Positions 42,386 through 52,690 of a stretch of DNA of 64,000 nt are shown here, piece after piece (position 1 is the first letter of the stretch; each line of letters opens with the position of its first letter). The notes below the pieces were generated by a model. That model saw only the letters and a list, made by a program, of their open reading frames with translations, was not told where the DNA came from and ran no database searches. Position numbers and translations under genes: made by a program. The stretch comes from Harmothoe impar (Eukaryota > Annelida > Polychaeta > Phyllodocida > Polynoidae), in assembly GCA_947462335.1 (NCBI GenBank), contig OX381708.1, positions 4,588,001 to 4,652,000 of the forward strand, read 5' to 3'.

Positions 42386-42547
42386 ATCTATCCCTTCTAG
42401 GGGGCAAGTTGCATGTCGTAAATGTCTACTACAGACATTGGGATATATTGTTAATCTTACTCTAGGGTCTCCATAATTAGACCCTGAATCCGTTGTTAAA
42501 CGGGTGTGAGGGGGTGGTAACTAATACTTATGAGATGTTAGCTTAGT

Positions 42548-43420
42548 TCATAGTCTCCTTACCAATTTTCACTTGACCAGGCTGGCAGAGCCAACTAGTC
42601 TAGGTAATTATAACCACAAGGGCGGCTACTCAAGATCTAAGTAGACCTACTACTACGAGATTGTCTTTTTGGTCCTTCTGCTGCTTAGTTATTACATCCT
42701 CCAGTCTAGCTCGCCACACCCTTTGAGCAGCACCACCATTGCCTCGGTAAAAGTGTAGGGTGTGTGCTTTCCACCTTCAGGTATCCATAGATTCGATCAC
42801 TATCACCCCCCTTGAAATGACTTCAGCTGTTAATTAGGGCGTAAAGCCACCAACCAAGTCCCTGTCAAAAGATGTGAATAACGAAACGCGCTAGTATAGT
42901 TCTCCGCTCTTTCGTCAGATGGTGCCACAATAGGGGTTTTGTACATTCCTACGATGCTCGCGAACATTTCAACGCATAATGAGCTACATAGGCAACAAAG
43001 CGCGCTTCTAATATATTAAAATATAAAAAACAATTCAATATTGTGTATTTCTGATAGAAATGAGGCGGTTTCCTTAAATACCGACTAAACTATAGCGAGA
43101 TGAAAAATACCACACCATATCTAAGGCTTTATAAAAAACTATAGAAAGTCAGAACCTCACACGGATCAGCATTCTGTTTGCAACGGATCACCCCTGACCC
43201 ACTGGTCCTCGCATGCCACACACGGCTCTGCCGTGTTTGAGCTTTGAGGTATCACCCATCAAGTGATCCATGCCGCCCAACATGAAGCGTAATTAATAGC
43301 TGCTGTTGCATAGCACAGTGGCAGCATCTAACTAACTCTAAAGAGTTAGTCGCCCTCTCTTTAGGGGCCACACAATAAACAAAGAATACCCTGAATCTGG
43401 GACCTGCGGGCGAGGGCCCC
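42548..43420 (+). repeat. 0.8-kb internal repeat, unit 3, diverged
   Basis: Same block order with many changes and an extra segment at about 42665-42890 (TCGGTAAAAGTGTAGG, ATAGATTCGATCACTATCAC). It keeps TTAGGGGCCACACAATAAAC (43363), but the 5' side of the stem is mutated (GCCCTCTCTTT), so pairing is weaker. The extra segment is itself related to 45575-45650. Confidence 0.6.
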
Positions 43421-43659
43421 AACTGTGAAGTCATTATTGGCCACATTGGTAATATCAATTAAAACTTTAGACAACACCCACCTTAAGTATCATTAACGGA
43501 CAATATCAATGAACTCAGCATCCGCCTGGTTACCACATTTAGCACCAATTTTACAACTCACAGGGGCCACACTAGCCTCACCGCGCTTTTTTATTGCTCT
43601 GCTGATTTCTCCAATCCAAAACATGAGGTATCTAGTCTAGCTGTGAGCTCATTGGGCCA

Positions 43660-43735
43660 AACAAAAAAATAATCCGTGTTCAGGTAACATGGTCCAAAAA
43701 AAAATAGGGTAGGTCTACGTCGCCTAAGGCGACGA
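43660..43735. mobile_element. Fragment of a GTTTCAGGTAAC MITE
   Basis: GGCCAAACAAAAAAATAATC followed by GTGTTCAGGTAACATGG; the rest is missing and runs into CGTCGCCTAAGGCGACG, a small hairpin. Confidence 0.45.
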
Positions 43736-44574
43736 AAGCGCGTCAAAGCGTTTACAGGGTTCGAGCCCGTGAGCTGCTCCTTGGGGCTGCAAAAAACGCT
43801 TAGACACTGAAATCCCATAGGGAAAAAATTTTGGGTTTTTGGACTTTAGGCCTTAATTTGAGGGTGATCCCGGGCTGATAGAAAAATAATTCTTGGACGA
43901 GCGGATAGCTCTGGATCTCTTTTATCTAAAACAGCGAAAAATTGATTATGGTTTCGCCGCAATTCATCCGACGGGGGGTAATCAGCCCCCCCCCCTCTGC
44001 CAATCAAGGCAGTGAATCTTGGCGACCGTGCGATCACTCACGGCCACCGCGACGAACCGACAGAAGAGATCGGCATCTTAGTATGATTCGTGTGACCTAC
44101 TTAGAGGCTCACACGGTGGAGGTGTGTCCGGCGTTCGGCGCGCTGATTGGCTACTGGTGGGAGGCGCTGTGCCGCGTCAAGAACTTCACCTATTTGGGGC
44201 GGCTGTTAAAGGCGCACTGAGTTGAGGTGCACCTTTAAGCAAGAGCGCGATCTGGCCTAGTCTTGCGGACCTCTGTTTAGAGAGTGTAGCAAGCGGCTAT
44301 GTCGCGCTCTCCAACCACAGGCTTAACAGTGGTCCGCAAGACTAGAGTGCAAGACGCGTGCACACACAGACCGAACAGACACACACAGACCCACACACCC
44401 ACACACTCCTATCAGTGAGACGTCTAGCAGATTCGGGAGAGGCGACCAGGGAGGTACTCTCGGCTAGCGGCCACTAATTGCCTGTTTAGATAAGGCACAG
44501 AAACAAGGGTGATGACAGACTACGTGTTCAAGCAGCCAACATGCCCTGACACTTGATAATGGGTGTGGACCGCT

Positions 44575-44780
44575 AAATTCGATATGGTGACATGACCATT
44601 TCTTATAATCGACAAACGACATGAGGTCTAATGACAAGTGACATGAGGCCCAAAAAATCATAGTGACAGGTGACATGAACATTTCTTAAAATCGACATGG
44701 GATATGAACATTATTAAGTGACATTGTCATGTGACATGGTCATTTTCTAAGATCGACATTCGACATGGGGACCCCCTATC
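44575..44780 (-). repeat. CATGTCGATTTTAAG dispersed element, reverse copy
   Basis: Read on the minus strand: GGGTCCCCATGTCGAATGTC, TTAATAATGTTCATATCCC, CATGTCGATTTTAAGAA, CACTATGATTTTTTGGG, and the terminal AGCGGTCCACACC. Collinear with 39030-39185 and 63373-63570. Confidence 0.6.
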
Positions 44781-45574
44781 CAGAGCCCCTTGATAGATGA
44801 CAGCTGTTGTGTGTAAGAAAAGTGTATGCCTCACAATCAAAAGATGATAAAAGGCTTTATCCCACTCGATGTGGGTTTTGAATCAAATATCAAGGGATCA
44901 AATATCAGATCGATATTTGACGTCGTCAAGTGATATCTGACGTTGTCAATCACTTTTACTATGTAGTCAAGGTCGTAAAAACAGAGCCCCCTGATTGGTC
45001 AACAGCATGAATGAAAGTTGCATCTCAAACTTTTAATACTCGGTATGGGGCCCTGTGGGGCTGGGACCAATATTTGCAATTTTCGGAAATACTGTCGAGA
45101 ATTTCTAGATGGAAACACCTTGTCTGGGGTAATTTGACCTCTACTCTTCGATATTCAAGTAATACTCAAGCTATTCTGACTCTAAACATGAGTAAAACGG
45201 TCATTTACCAGCGTTATCGGCAGCGCCGACATCAACAACTGCTGATCTCCCTTGGTTACATGACCCAGCTCCGTTTCTAAGGCCTCATGGATCGGGGCCC
45301 TGAAGGGGGATCTGCAGAGGCCCTATATCGGGCCCTAGATATGTACATTATATTAATATCTCATAACTTAATTTACTCTAAAATCTTTTGATAGTTCATA
45401 ACCTTGACCCTTATCTCCTTTTCTCGCGGGATAAAGATAGAATTTGGTTGTTGGCGTGGCCTCTCGTGGATATCTGCTCTTCTCCACGGCACCTCTCGAG
45501 CCCCCTGCGGGGCCTCTAGGGGCTGCTAGACGTCTCTCTGCTATGTAGTGTGGGATGTAAAAGAACCCTTGTCT

Positions 45575-45650
45575 CGGTAAAAGGGCCAATAGATTCGATC
45601 ACCATCACCGCTCTTGAAATGACCATAGCTGTTAACTAAGGCGTAAAGCA
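45575..45650 (+). repeat. Second copy of the GATTCGATCAC segment
   Basis: TCGGTAAAAGGGCCAATAGATT, then TCGATCACCATCACCGCTC, GAAATGACCATAGCTGTTAA and GGCGTAAAGC match 42757-42852 in order. A short CCCACACA microsatellite follows (45652-45683). Confidence 0.55.
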
Positions 45651-46422
45651 ACCCACACACCCACACACCCACACACCCACACATTTTTCTGTATGAGCCT
45701 TCAGACCTCAAGCTGCTCAGTGTACGGGACTAGGTTTTGTCATAGGCCCTACGGACGCTACTCAAGGTAAAAATAAGAGAGCTGTCTCACCATGACATTG
45801 GGCTGGCTGTAGTTTTTTATGTTTCGGTACCTACAACCAAAACAGCCAGTACCCGCCCCAGGGCTTCATGTCGCACGCGGGAAAAGTATAACGGTGGCGC
45901 CAACTGTCGGAATAGCGGGTACACTACGTCAGTAGTTCTTTTGTTCTCCGCTGAGTGACTGGGCGAAATGTAGTCGGTAGCTCTATTTTCTGTGCACTGT
46001 TCTGTTCATTTTCTACACTTAACACTTAAATAGACCGCGTGTTTGTACAAGCTAACCGTTTTTATCAGTGCAAAAATTAAATAAGCATCGGATAGAACAC
46101 TAAAAAAATGAGAAAGTAATCCAGCGCTTAGTATAAGGCACCAGTTTTATCATGAGACACCGAAAGTCTGGTTTTTTTAAGGTGGATAAGACAGTCGACT
46201 GAGAGCTCCAAACTAACCAAAAACGTACCAGAGGGAGAACGTACCCGACAGGGCAGGGGCCTTCTACACCCCGGCTCTGATTGATGAGCAAGCGACAAGT
46301 GCTACAGAGGGCCTATTCCTCTTTTGAGGTGGGCCCGAAATTGAACAAAAGAATAAACTCAAGAAAAAGCCTTAGGCTTAAAAGAGTTGTAGATACTGAT
46401 TTTAACGAAGAAGTCACATTCA

Positions 46423-47132
46423 TTAGTTTACAAATAGCCCGTGTAAGTACGCCCATGTCTTGCTTATTTCTCATAGGGTTGTAAGATAGTCACATCATGA
46501 TGCACATCATCATAAACGCAATCATGATACCTTTCATTGTAAGTAGACTCGCCTCTCTGCCCTCTCTTTTAGAGAGGGCAGAGAAGCGAGTCTCACTCTT
46601 AAAAAACCCTGCCCCTCCCCCCCTCCCCCCCTCCCCCCCCATGCATCTTAAAGAGTGCCCCCCAGAGTGCCCCTCTCCCCCCCTCCTAGAAAAAAAGAGC
46701 CGTATTTTTAAATTATTTTTTAGCAAGCTTTTTCAGCTTGCTTTTTTTTTCTTTTTTTAAATTTATTTATCCATCAAAATCTCAAGTGACTTATTTTGAA
46801 AGCCAACCTAGTAGTCACGTGACCCCCTTAAGTAGGTCACTTCCCGTCACGTGACCTATTTGAATTTCCCGCCAACATGGTGGTCACGTGACCCTCTTAA
46901 GTAGGTCACTTCCGGTCACGTGACCTATTTGAATTTCCCGCCCAAAGGTCACGTGACCGGAAGTAGGTCACTTCCGGTCACGTGACCTATTTGAATTTCC
47001 CGCCAAAAGGGAGGCCTCTCATTGGCTGCTTTTGAATTTCCCGCCAAAAGGGAAGCCTCTGATTGGCTGCAGGTCGATTGAGTAATAAACAGTACTTAAC
47101 TATAGTCCCGTTCCGATACATACTATACTACT
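46423..47132 (-). repeat. Right terminal inverted repeat, 710 bp
   Basis: Reverse complement of 37705-38415. Visible differences include one base in a GAGGCCTCCC word (GAAGCC here, near 47050) and one in ACAACTCTATGAG (near 46480). Reading frames of 78 and 87 codons appear identically in both arms, as expected from the repeat and not from coding. Confidence 0.9.
46807..47078 (-). promoter_or_regulatory. Subterminal motif array in right TIR
   Basis: Inverse copy of the left array with the same motifs and order, so the element has two outward/inward symmetric arrays. Confidence 0.55.
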
Positions 47133-47138
47133 CTCCCT

Positions 47139-47407
47139 GACTCTTTTCACAACTCCAAGATGCAGTACAGCATCCTCAAACATCACTAAAATATGTATTT
47201 CCATTCTATATCTGTAGCTATAATAAAAAAAAAAGGTAGAAATTCTGAAACTGTGCAATCTAACTATGGTGCAATTCTGGAATTGCCCTGCACAGTTCCG
47301 GAATTGTACAGGGGCAATTCTGGAATTGTACAGATTCTGATTCTGCGCCTGACATAATCATGGTCTTCCTATTACATGTACAAACAATTTTACTTCTAAT
47401 TGGGGCT
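47139..47407. other. No gene; several GGAATTG words
   Basis: Short unique stretch beyond the 9.4 kb element. Words CAATTCTGGAATTG and TTCCGGAATTGTACAG recur at 47270-47330 as a small degenerate repeat. Confidence 0.4.
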
Positions 47408-47748
47408 CAGTGGCGTAGGAAAGGGGGGGGGGCAGGGGGGCCCGGGCACCCCCAATCACTGAGGAGGGGGGCCTGAATATGTTTGGGCCCCCCAAAAAAA
47501 TTTGTCAAGACCTGTAATATAATACACACAATTTTCAATCCTTAACTCTCCCGCATAGAAAAAGGTGAGGGCAGAGGGGGCCGGGCCCCCAAATCAGACC
47601 AAAAGGGGGCTCAAATACTACTTTTCCATACAATCTAGTATAAGGATGTATATAATACATAATGCATAAAAACCGATACTTTAAGTTGGTTGGAGTGGGC
47701 CCCCCTTGCCCCCCCCCCCCCAATGAAGATTTGTTTCCTACGCCTCTG
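47408..47748. mobile_element. TIR element, CAGTGGCGTAGGAAA ends (hAT-like)
   Basis: CAGTGGCGTAGGAAAGGGG and the inverse TTTCCTACGCCTCTG. G/C runs flank the inside of both ends. If the element is taken as GTGGCG...CGCCTCT, the flanks are GGGGCTCA and GGAGCTCA, an 8-bp duplication with one mismatch. CAG-type ends and 8-bp duplications are typical of hAT (known); assignment tentative. Similar G-rich scraps are at 24620-24690 and 31570-31640. Confidence 0.6.
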
Positions 47749-48008
47749 GAGCTCATGTTCTAATTTCTATAAATTGCATAATTCTTCTTTGGCACTACAA
47801 TTTGGCTGTTATAATCTGACAGCTCTGGCGTCATAATTAGAAGACACCACATAAAGATATTGCATTAAAGTCTCACCTGCGCACCTAATTCATGGATTGA
47901 ACCGCTACATATGACGTACATGTACGTCAGCAGTCTCTTGGTACAGTAACACACACAGTAACACTTCATGTACGTCAAGATCCTGGACCTAGAACTAAAG
48001 TAATCATA

Positions 48009-48410
48009 GGCGGCGGAACCGTGGGGGATGTGGTAGTTGCAACCCCCACACTCTTTCAGGTGTGGGGGATGGAGGATGTTTCAACCCCCACACTTTTTGG
48101 GAAGGAAGTTTACTTTTTTTTGGAATGAAAAGATAAGCATTTAATTCTATACCCCTTTACTTTATATATGACGATTATCCACGATAAATAACTGTTTAAT
48201 GCATATATTCACGTTTTGTTTGTAAATGGAGCTTTTTAGAAATGTTAAGGGAGGGAGAACAATGTATTGATATTGATATTTTATATATGTCCACTATTCT
48301 AAAATGCATTCATATTATAGGCTACTTTGTTTTAAGCCCCCACCCTCCAATTCCATCTCCACCCCCCCCCCCCTCAGCTCAACCCCCACACTTTTTTGAC
48401 TGCTCCGCCG
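48009..48410. mobile_element. TIR element, GGCGGCGGA / TCCGCCGCC ends
   Basis: GGCGGCGGA at the left and TCCGCCGCC at the right, with CAT on the outer side of each end. Inner inverse words are TGTGGGGGTTG-type and CAACCCCCACACTTTTTT, some of them direct repeats near the left end. The interior is AT-rich. Confidence 0.55.
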
Positions 48411-48479
48411 CCCATGCAGTTACCCCGATTTAATTACAATAATGACTAAAAAGCTTTAACAACAGCGAGAAGGATCACT

Positions 48480-48610
48480 ACTGATCACCTTTGACCAGAA
48501 TCCCCCTCACCAAGAGTCACTTCAAACTCACCAAGGTTAAAGGTGGTCGGAGTGCCAGCCGCACACCTGTGTCAAAATAAAGTTGAGTGCACCCCCCCAC
48601 CCTCCCCCCT
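48480..48610. mobile_element. Fragment related to the GGGGGGGCACT element
   Basis: TTTGACCAGAATCCCCCTCACC and GCCGCACACCTGTGTCAAAA match the right half of 61372-61714; the left half is absent. Confidence 0.4.
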
Positions 48611-48654
48611 CCGGGACCAGACTAAAGCACTGGGGGGATGCAGAGGGGTCCCCC

Positions 48655-48830
48655 CCCCCGAGGTCGGAAAGTCGCCGAAATTAAGAGGTCCAGGTCGCAA
48701 AGTCGCTTTTGTGGACCCCTTAACCTATTGTTAAATTTTTCCAAAAGTCGCCAGGTCGCTTAAATTATTGCTTTAGGTCGAAAGTCGCCTCCGAAACAGC
48801 CCAGGTCGCCAGGTCGTTTTTGACCCATCT
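48655..48830. repeat. AGGTCGCCAGGTCG degenerate repeat
   Basis: About eight spaced words of the kind GGTCGCAAAGTCGC or AGGTCGCCAGGTCG over 175 bases. A degenerate minisatellite. Confidence 0.5.
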
Positions 48831-48842
48831 GCAGTCACCACT

Positions 48843-48945
48843 GCCCAGTGGGCACAGAACATTGAATCAATATTGATAAATGGTTGTCAATGTTGATTCA
48901 ATGTTGATTCAATGTTGGACTGAATTTTGTGCCCACTTGGTGGGC
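48843..48945. mobile_element. Short MITE, GCCCAGTGGGCACA ends
   Basis: GCCCAGTGGGCACAGAACATT and the inverse TTTTGTGCCCACTTGGTGGGC, with ATTGAATCAATATTG and TGTTGATTCAATGTTG inside. About 103 bp. A related piece lies at 61845-61943. Confidence 0.6.
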
Positions 48946-49574
48946 AGCTGCTTCCACGTTACCCCCGGTATAACATAGATATGGGGGGGGGGGGGGGGGC
49001 AACTTACAAGGTGCCTAGACCCCATGCATACACCTCCCATAATCCTAAAATTGCATATCCCAGTAATCTTAATCGGTTTAGATCCATGGGTACACGTGTA
49101 CATGCCCCCGGTGCCCGCCTAGATCCTGCCCTTGCAAGAGGGATCAACATCTGCCCACCTCCATGAATAGGACTCTTCTCTGAGAAAGATGACCACATGG
49201 ACAAATATCATACAGTATGCCCACAAAAAGGAGGGGATGATTTCTGTCACCCCCCCCCCCCCAAAAAAAAAAATAAAAAAAAAAAATAATAATAATAAAA
49301 TTAATTAATTAAATAGATAAAATTGATCATCATTGATCCTAGCCCGGGCGTGGGTTGTAGGTTGTTTATGGTGTGGTATTCTGGACAACGTTATTGTAGG
49401 TTAAGGTCTAGAATAGTCAGATATATAGTAGCCTATTTCACCCCCAGTCCCTGATATACCGTGTTACCCGCCTGACATATACTTTACACCCCCCCCCCCC
49501 CGCCACACACCTCACAAACAGACCCCCAACTATTAGTTACTACTACTATATTTCCCCTAACCACACAATTTCCG
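48946..49574. other. No gene; C- and A-homopolymer runs
   Basis: Homopolymer runs (G-run near 48980-48998, C-run and A-rich stretch 49246-49300, C-run near 49488-49501) in otherwise unique DNA. Confidence 0.45.
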
Positions 49575-49820
49575 ATTCGACTTAGATTTGACTCAAACAG
49601 TCCCATCGGCGCAGGAATCCCTTTGATGGAGGTGACGATAAAGACCCTAACAGCCCCTCCCCGGCGGGGGCTCCCTCCGCCGGACAAAGTAGTCCCTCCC
49701 ACCAGCCTGGACGATAATAGGGGGGATGACCTCCTCCAATCAGGGGCCGCCCCGGGGGACCCCCGCCCCCTCAGTGGGGGCCGGGCAGCCCCCCTGCCCC
49801 CCGCTGTGGGTTTTTTGTGT
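49575..49820. other. GC-rich island with hairpins
   Basis: Strong GC peak with CCCCGGCGGGGGCTCCCTCC, CGCCGGACAAAG and GGGGCCGCCCCGGGGGAC, contrasting with AT-rich neighbours. A minus-strand frame (49484-49873) crosses it but has the Gly/Arg/Pro bias expected of GC-rich DNA. It stops at the edge of the 3.43 kb duplication. Confidence 0.4.
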
Positions 49821-49888
49821 GAGTTAATAGAGTGAGTGAGGTATGTGTGTGTTTGGGTGAAGGTATATATCACTCTGTACTTAGCCCC

Positions 49889-50366
49889 TTAACCATTTAA
49901 GGGAGTGTTCATTTATTATTTACAGGGGGGGTGGTGGGTTTGGGGTGGGGGGCGTAAAAATTTCCGACCCCTCCTGAGGGGGGGCGTAAAAATTCTGACC
50001 CCTCTTGAGGAGGGGGCGTAAAAATTTAAGCCCTTTTTTAGCAAAAAAGCCCGCGCATTACTATAGTTGAAAGGGGGGGGGGCGAAAATTTGTCGCCGCC
50101 TTCGGCAAGGGGGGGGGGGCAAAACGTTCCACGCTCTCTCGAGGGGGGGGGGGCGTAAAAAAAATTCGCCCCTCCACGTGAAATCTCACCACCCCCCCCC
50201 CTGTAAATAATAAATGAACACTCCCTAAGGAAGGCATAATATACTAATGCATTCAAGCATCATGCCGACCATTATGAGGTTGAGAAACTCCCGACAGGTC
50301 GGCATGATACATCAATGCAGCACTGACAAAGGTCATCTTTAAGTGTCATCCATCCTTAAAGGGTTA
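49889..50366. mobile_element. GACGGCAT-family element split by a MITE
   Basis: TTAACCATTTAA at the left and, after the inserted MITE, TAAGGAAGGCATAATATAC leading to CATCCTTAAAGGGTTAA. Removing the insertion restores a normal family terminus of the CCTTTAAGG type. Confidence 0.6.
49901..50225. mobile_element. GGGAGTG MITE, TAA target duplication
   Basis: Ends GGGAGTGTTCATTTATTATT and the inverse AATAATAAATGAACACTCCC; TAA at 49898-49900 and 50226-50228. The interior has GGCGTAAAAATT repeats and G-runs. Duplicate at 53331-53654. Confidence 0.75.
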
Positions 50367-50481
50367 AAGTAGTTTGATACATTACATGGCCGTTTATCAA
50401 TCATGATTCACAAATGTAGCTCGTCGGTGAAACATTGATACATCGATACTACCTGCGGGAGTGTATCAGCACTGTATTGTC

Positions 50482-50543
50482 GGCATGATGCATGAATGCA
50501 GCACTGGCGTGTTACTCGCCAGGACTGCATTCATGCATCATGA
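50482..50543. repeat. Perfect-type GCATGATGCATGAATGCAG hairpin
   Basis: GCATGATGCATGAATGCAGC and the inverse CTGCATTCATGCATCATG around GTGTTACTCGCC. An isolated module of the GACGGCAT family. Confidence 0.6.
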
Positions 50544-50613
50544 CGACCAAGGCCATTCAAGCAGTAGGCGGCCCTGCAAGAGTTAAAGATGCCCAGGTCT
50601 ATAACCCTGTATA

Positions 50614-50947
50614 CAGTCTTTGCGAAAACATGCAGGACAGTGGCAATATCCTTCTAAAATGCCACCAGTCCTGTAGATTTACAAATGTAGCAGGACTGAA
50701 TGTCCAGGCGCATGTTGGGCTTTTCTGAACTAGAAGAATTCACCTGGGCTTCTAAAGCTAACATATGTATGTCAATATACTGTGTAATACTGTGTATTTT
50801 TTCATGGACAAAACTCTCTTATACTTAAAATGCAGAAATCATCAGATATGTGGCTATCCGGTCCTCCAAAAATGCAGCCGGTCCCTCAACATTGAAAATT
50901 TGCATGACCGAATGTCCTGTTTGATGAAAACGTTTTTGCAAAGACTG
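50614..50947. mobile_element. CAGTCTTTGC-family element, 6-bp duplication TGTATA
   Basis: Ends CAGTCTTTGCGAAAACATGC and TTTTTGCAAAGACTG; TGTATA at 50608-50613 and 50948-50953. Contains GTAGCAGGACTGAATGTCC and the mirror GACCGAATGTCCTG. 334 bp, noncoding. Third independent locus that shows a 6-bp duplication. Confidence 0.8.
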
Positions 50948-51135
50948 TGTATATCACGCCGTTGTTAATCCTTTAACCCTTTGAGGACAGCATGCTCTGA
51001 TATTTATGCACATTAGCTGCATTACGGAAACAGGGCCTAAAGCAGGTTAAATAAAGGAAATAACAAACAAACAACTAAAGATGACATTTGTCGTCATGCT
51101 GCACCAGTGTAGCCCCAGCGAGTAACCCGACCGAC

Positions 51136-51416
51136 CGTATCAAATCAGGGCCGACCCTACGTTTTTTTTATTGGATTCTGAAGAATTTTCATATTTTTTC
51201 ATGTTTTCTTACACATTTTTGTTAAAAAATAATATGAAATAGAGAGGCGGTTACATGGATTCTTATGCAATTTTGAACACATCTTCACATTGTTATCCTT
51301 TTTTGGTCAATGTTTGGATATGCAGAAAGGTTGGCTAGAATTTCCATGTAAAGAAATGATTATAAAATACCTACTGACCCTAGACTTTATTCCCATGTTA
51401 CCTGAAACAAACCTTT
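51136..51416. mobile_element. GTTTCAGGTAAC MITE, left end lost
   Basis: Starts at GACCGACCGTATCAAATCAG, with GGGCCGACCCTACG. The right arm is ACTGACCCTAGACTTTATTC then GTTACCTGAAACAAACC. The left junction is fused to a GCGAGTAAC word of the GACGGCAT family. Confidence 0.55.
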
Positions 51417-51568
51417 TTTTGTCCCAGACACGCTGTGTGTTTCTCTGCCTGGGTGAGTAGGATGTTTATGGTGGGGTGTATGTCACAGGGTGAACAGTGC
51501 AGGCGGGGGGGGGGGGGGGTCTGGTATAGGGGTGGTCTGAGGGTTACGGTCAGCCCTACCGCAACCCT

Positions 51569-52003
51569 TTAACCCTTTAAGGACGCATGTCGCTAAAAGA
51601 GGACATTTGTCATCATGATGCACCAAGGCCAAAAAAAAAAAAGAAGGTTTGTTTCAGGTAACATGGGCAGAAAATGTAGGGTCGGTAGGTCAGTTCTTTT
51701 TTTTTAAACGTTTTTTTTAAACATGAAAATACCAGCCGGCCTGTCCGAAAACCCGAAAATTGACCAAAAAAGGGTAAAAATACAGAAATTTCTTGCATTA
51801 CATAAAAAAACGTAGGGTCGGCCCTGTTTTGAGAGGGTCGGTCGGGTGACCTGAAACAAACCTTTTTTTTTTGGCCCAATGCAGCCGTGGCCAGTAACTG
51901 GCTAGTCCTGCTTCAGTGCATTGTGCCGACCCTTTGGGGGTGTCTTAATCATGCTTGCATGCAGCCCTGGTGAGTAACTCGCTTTGATGCATTATGCCAT
52001 CCT
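51569..52003. mobile_element. GACGGCAT-family element split by a GGCC MITE
   Basis: AACCCTTTAAGGACGCATGTC at the left, GATGCACCAA then (after the MITE) CAATGCAGCCGTGG, and CATCCTTAACC at the right. Joining the outer parts with one CAA restores GCACCAATGCAGCC, the usual family sequence. Confidence 0.65.
51627..51876. mobile_element. GTTTCAGGTAAC MITE with CAA target duplication
   Basis: Complete 250 bp copy starting GGCCAAAAAAAAAAAAG and ending TTTTTTTTTTGGCC, with GGTTTGTTTCAGGTAACATG mirrored by GGTGACCTGAAACAAACC. CAA at 51624-51626 and 51877-51879. The host repeat supplies the empty-site sequence. Confidence 0.8.
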
Positions 52004-52228
52004 TAACCCTTTAAGGACGGCATAATGCATCATGCTGATAGAGGACGTAAAGCATTAAGCGGCCCTTAACAGGTTGGTGTTTAGATGACTCCTGCTGACC
52101 CCGCCCACCTCCCACCTCTAAGTGTGACAGCTGGTGCGGTGTAAGGGGGTCCCATGATAGCACTGAGTGTCACAGGTATTACAGACACACAGGTACTACA
52201 TCCCCAACATGGTGATCTAATCTCTACT

Positions 52229-52476
52229 TTAACTCTTTAAGACCGGCATAATGCTTTATTGCAGCATGACTTGGTCGTCATGATGCATGAATGCAGCCCT
52301 GGTGAGTAACTTGCCAGAGCTGCATTCAAGCATCATGCCCACCCTATGGGGTTGCGACATTTCCAAAGGGTCGGCATGATGCACCAATGCAGCCCCGGCG
52401 AGTTACTCGCCAGGGCTGCATTGGTGCATCATGACAACCAATGTCATCTTTTAATGACATGCATCCTTAAAGAGTT
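52229..52476. mobile_element. GACGGCAT-family element, complete
   Basis: TTAACTCTTTAAGACCGGCA and the inverse CATCCTTAAAGAGTT. It carries two hairpin modules: CATGATGCATGAATGCAGCC type, and an almost perfect GATGCACCAATGCAGCCCC / GGGCTGCATTGGTGCATC around GGCGAGTTACTCGCC. Confidence 0.7.
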
Positions 52477-52496
52477 GCCAGGTGATAGAGGCCACT

Positions 52497-52690
52497 CAAA
52501 GCATTACTGGTGTCTCATCTCTGCACGCGTTATAAAAATCATGGTTTGGTGGATGTTTCTTTCTTTTTCCTTTTTTATTGAGAATATAATGAGAAATATG
52601 TTAAAAATGAGCAAATATTAGCATATCAAATTGAAGTGTCCGTGATGCAGTATCGGTAATTCTGCCTATATCTTCGTGTCTCTGTCTCTA
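52497..52690 (+). mobile_element. Fragment of the GGCCACTC MITE
   Basis: GGCCACTCAAAGCATTACTG then GTCTCATCTCTGCACGCG and GAGCAAATATTAGCATATC in family order; the right end is missing. Confidence 0.45.

Larger units (their letters stand above)
37705..47132. mobile_element. 9.43-kb element with 710-bp TIRs and 6-bp target duplication
   Basis: Seen directly: arms 37705-38415 and 46423-47132 are inverse and nearly identical (only a few mismatches by eye). The outermost bases are AGTAGTATAGTATG, and CTCCCT flanks both ends exactly (37699-37704, 47133-47138). Known: Polinton/Maverick elements have TIRs of hundreds of bases and 6-bp duplications, and start with AG. Inference: this is a non-autonomous relative or another large class. 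I find no polymerase, integrase, ATPase, protease or capsid frame in the interior, which is instead full of repeats. High arm identity suggests recent mobility or arm homogenisation. Confidence 0.85.

Noticed and set aside
43735..43800. tRNA-like B box GGGTTCGAGCCC
   Set aside because: No A box at the right distance, the T stem has a mismatch, and no acceptor stem can be paired. Not called as a tRNA gene.
44086..44220. CRVKNFTYLGRLL, resembling the YLG motif of non-LTR reverse transcriptases
   Set aside because: One short motif directly before a stop, with none of the catalytic motifs around it. A chance match or an untraceable fragment.
45368..45589. 73-codon minus-strand frame (ATPTTKFYLYPARKGDKG) inside the 9.4-kb element
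   Set aside because: Not low complexity and therefore noted, but without any motif I can name and without neighbours that support a gene.
45890..45915. TGGCGCCAACTGTCGG, resembling a retroelement primer-binding site
   Set aside because: Only about 8-11 bases match a lysine-tRNA type site, no LTR ends abut it, and no gag/pol frame follows.
46281..46484. Frame MSKRQVLQRAYSSFEVGPK running into the right TIR
   Set aside because: Short, and its last third is translated TIR. No homology that I can recognise; could be the end of a lost gene but unsupported.
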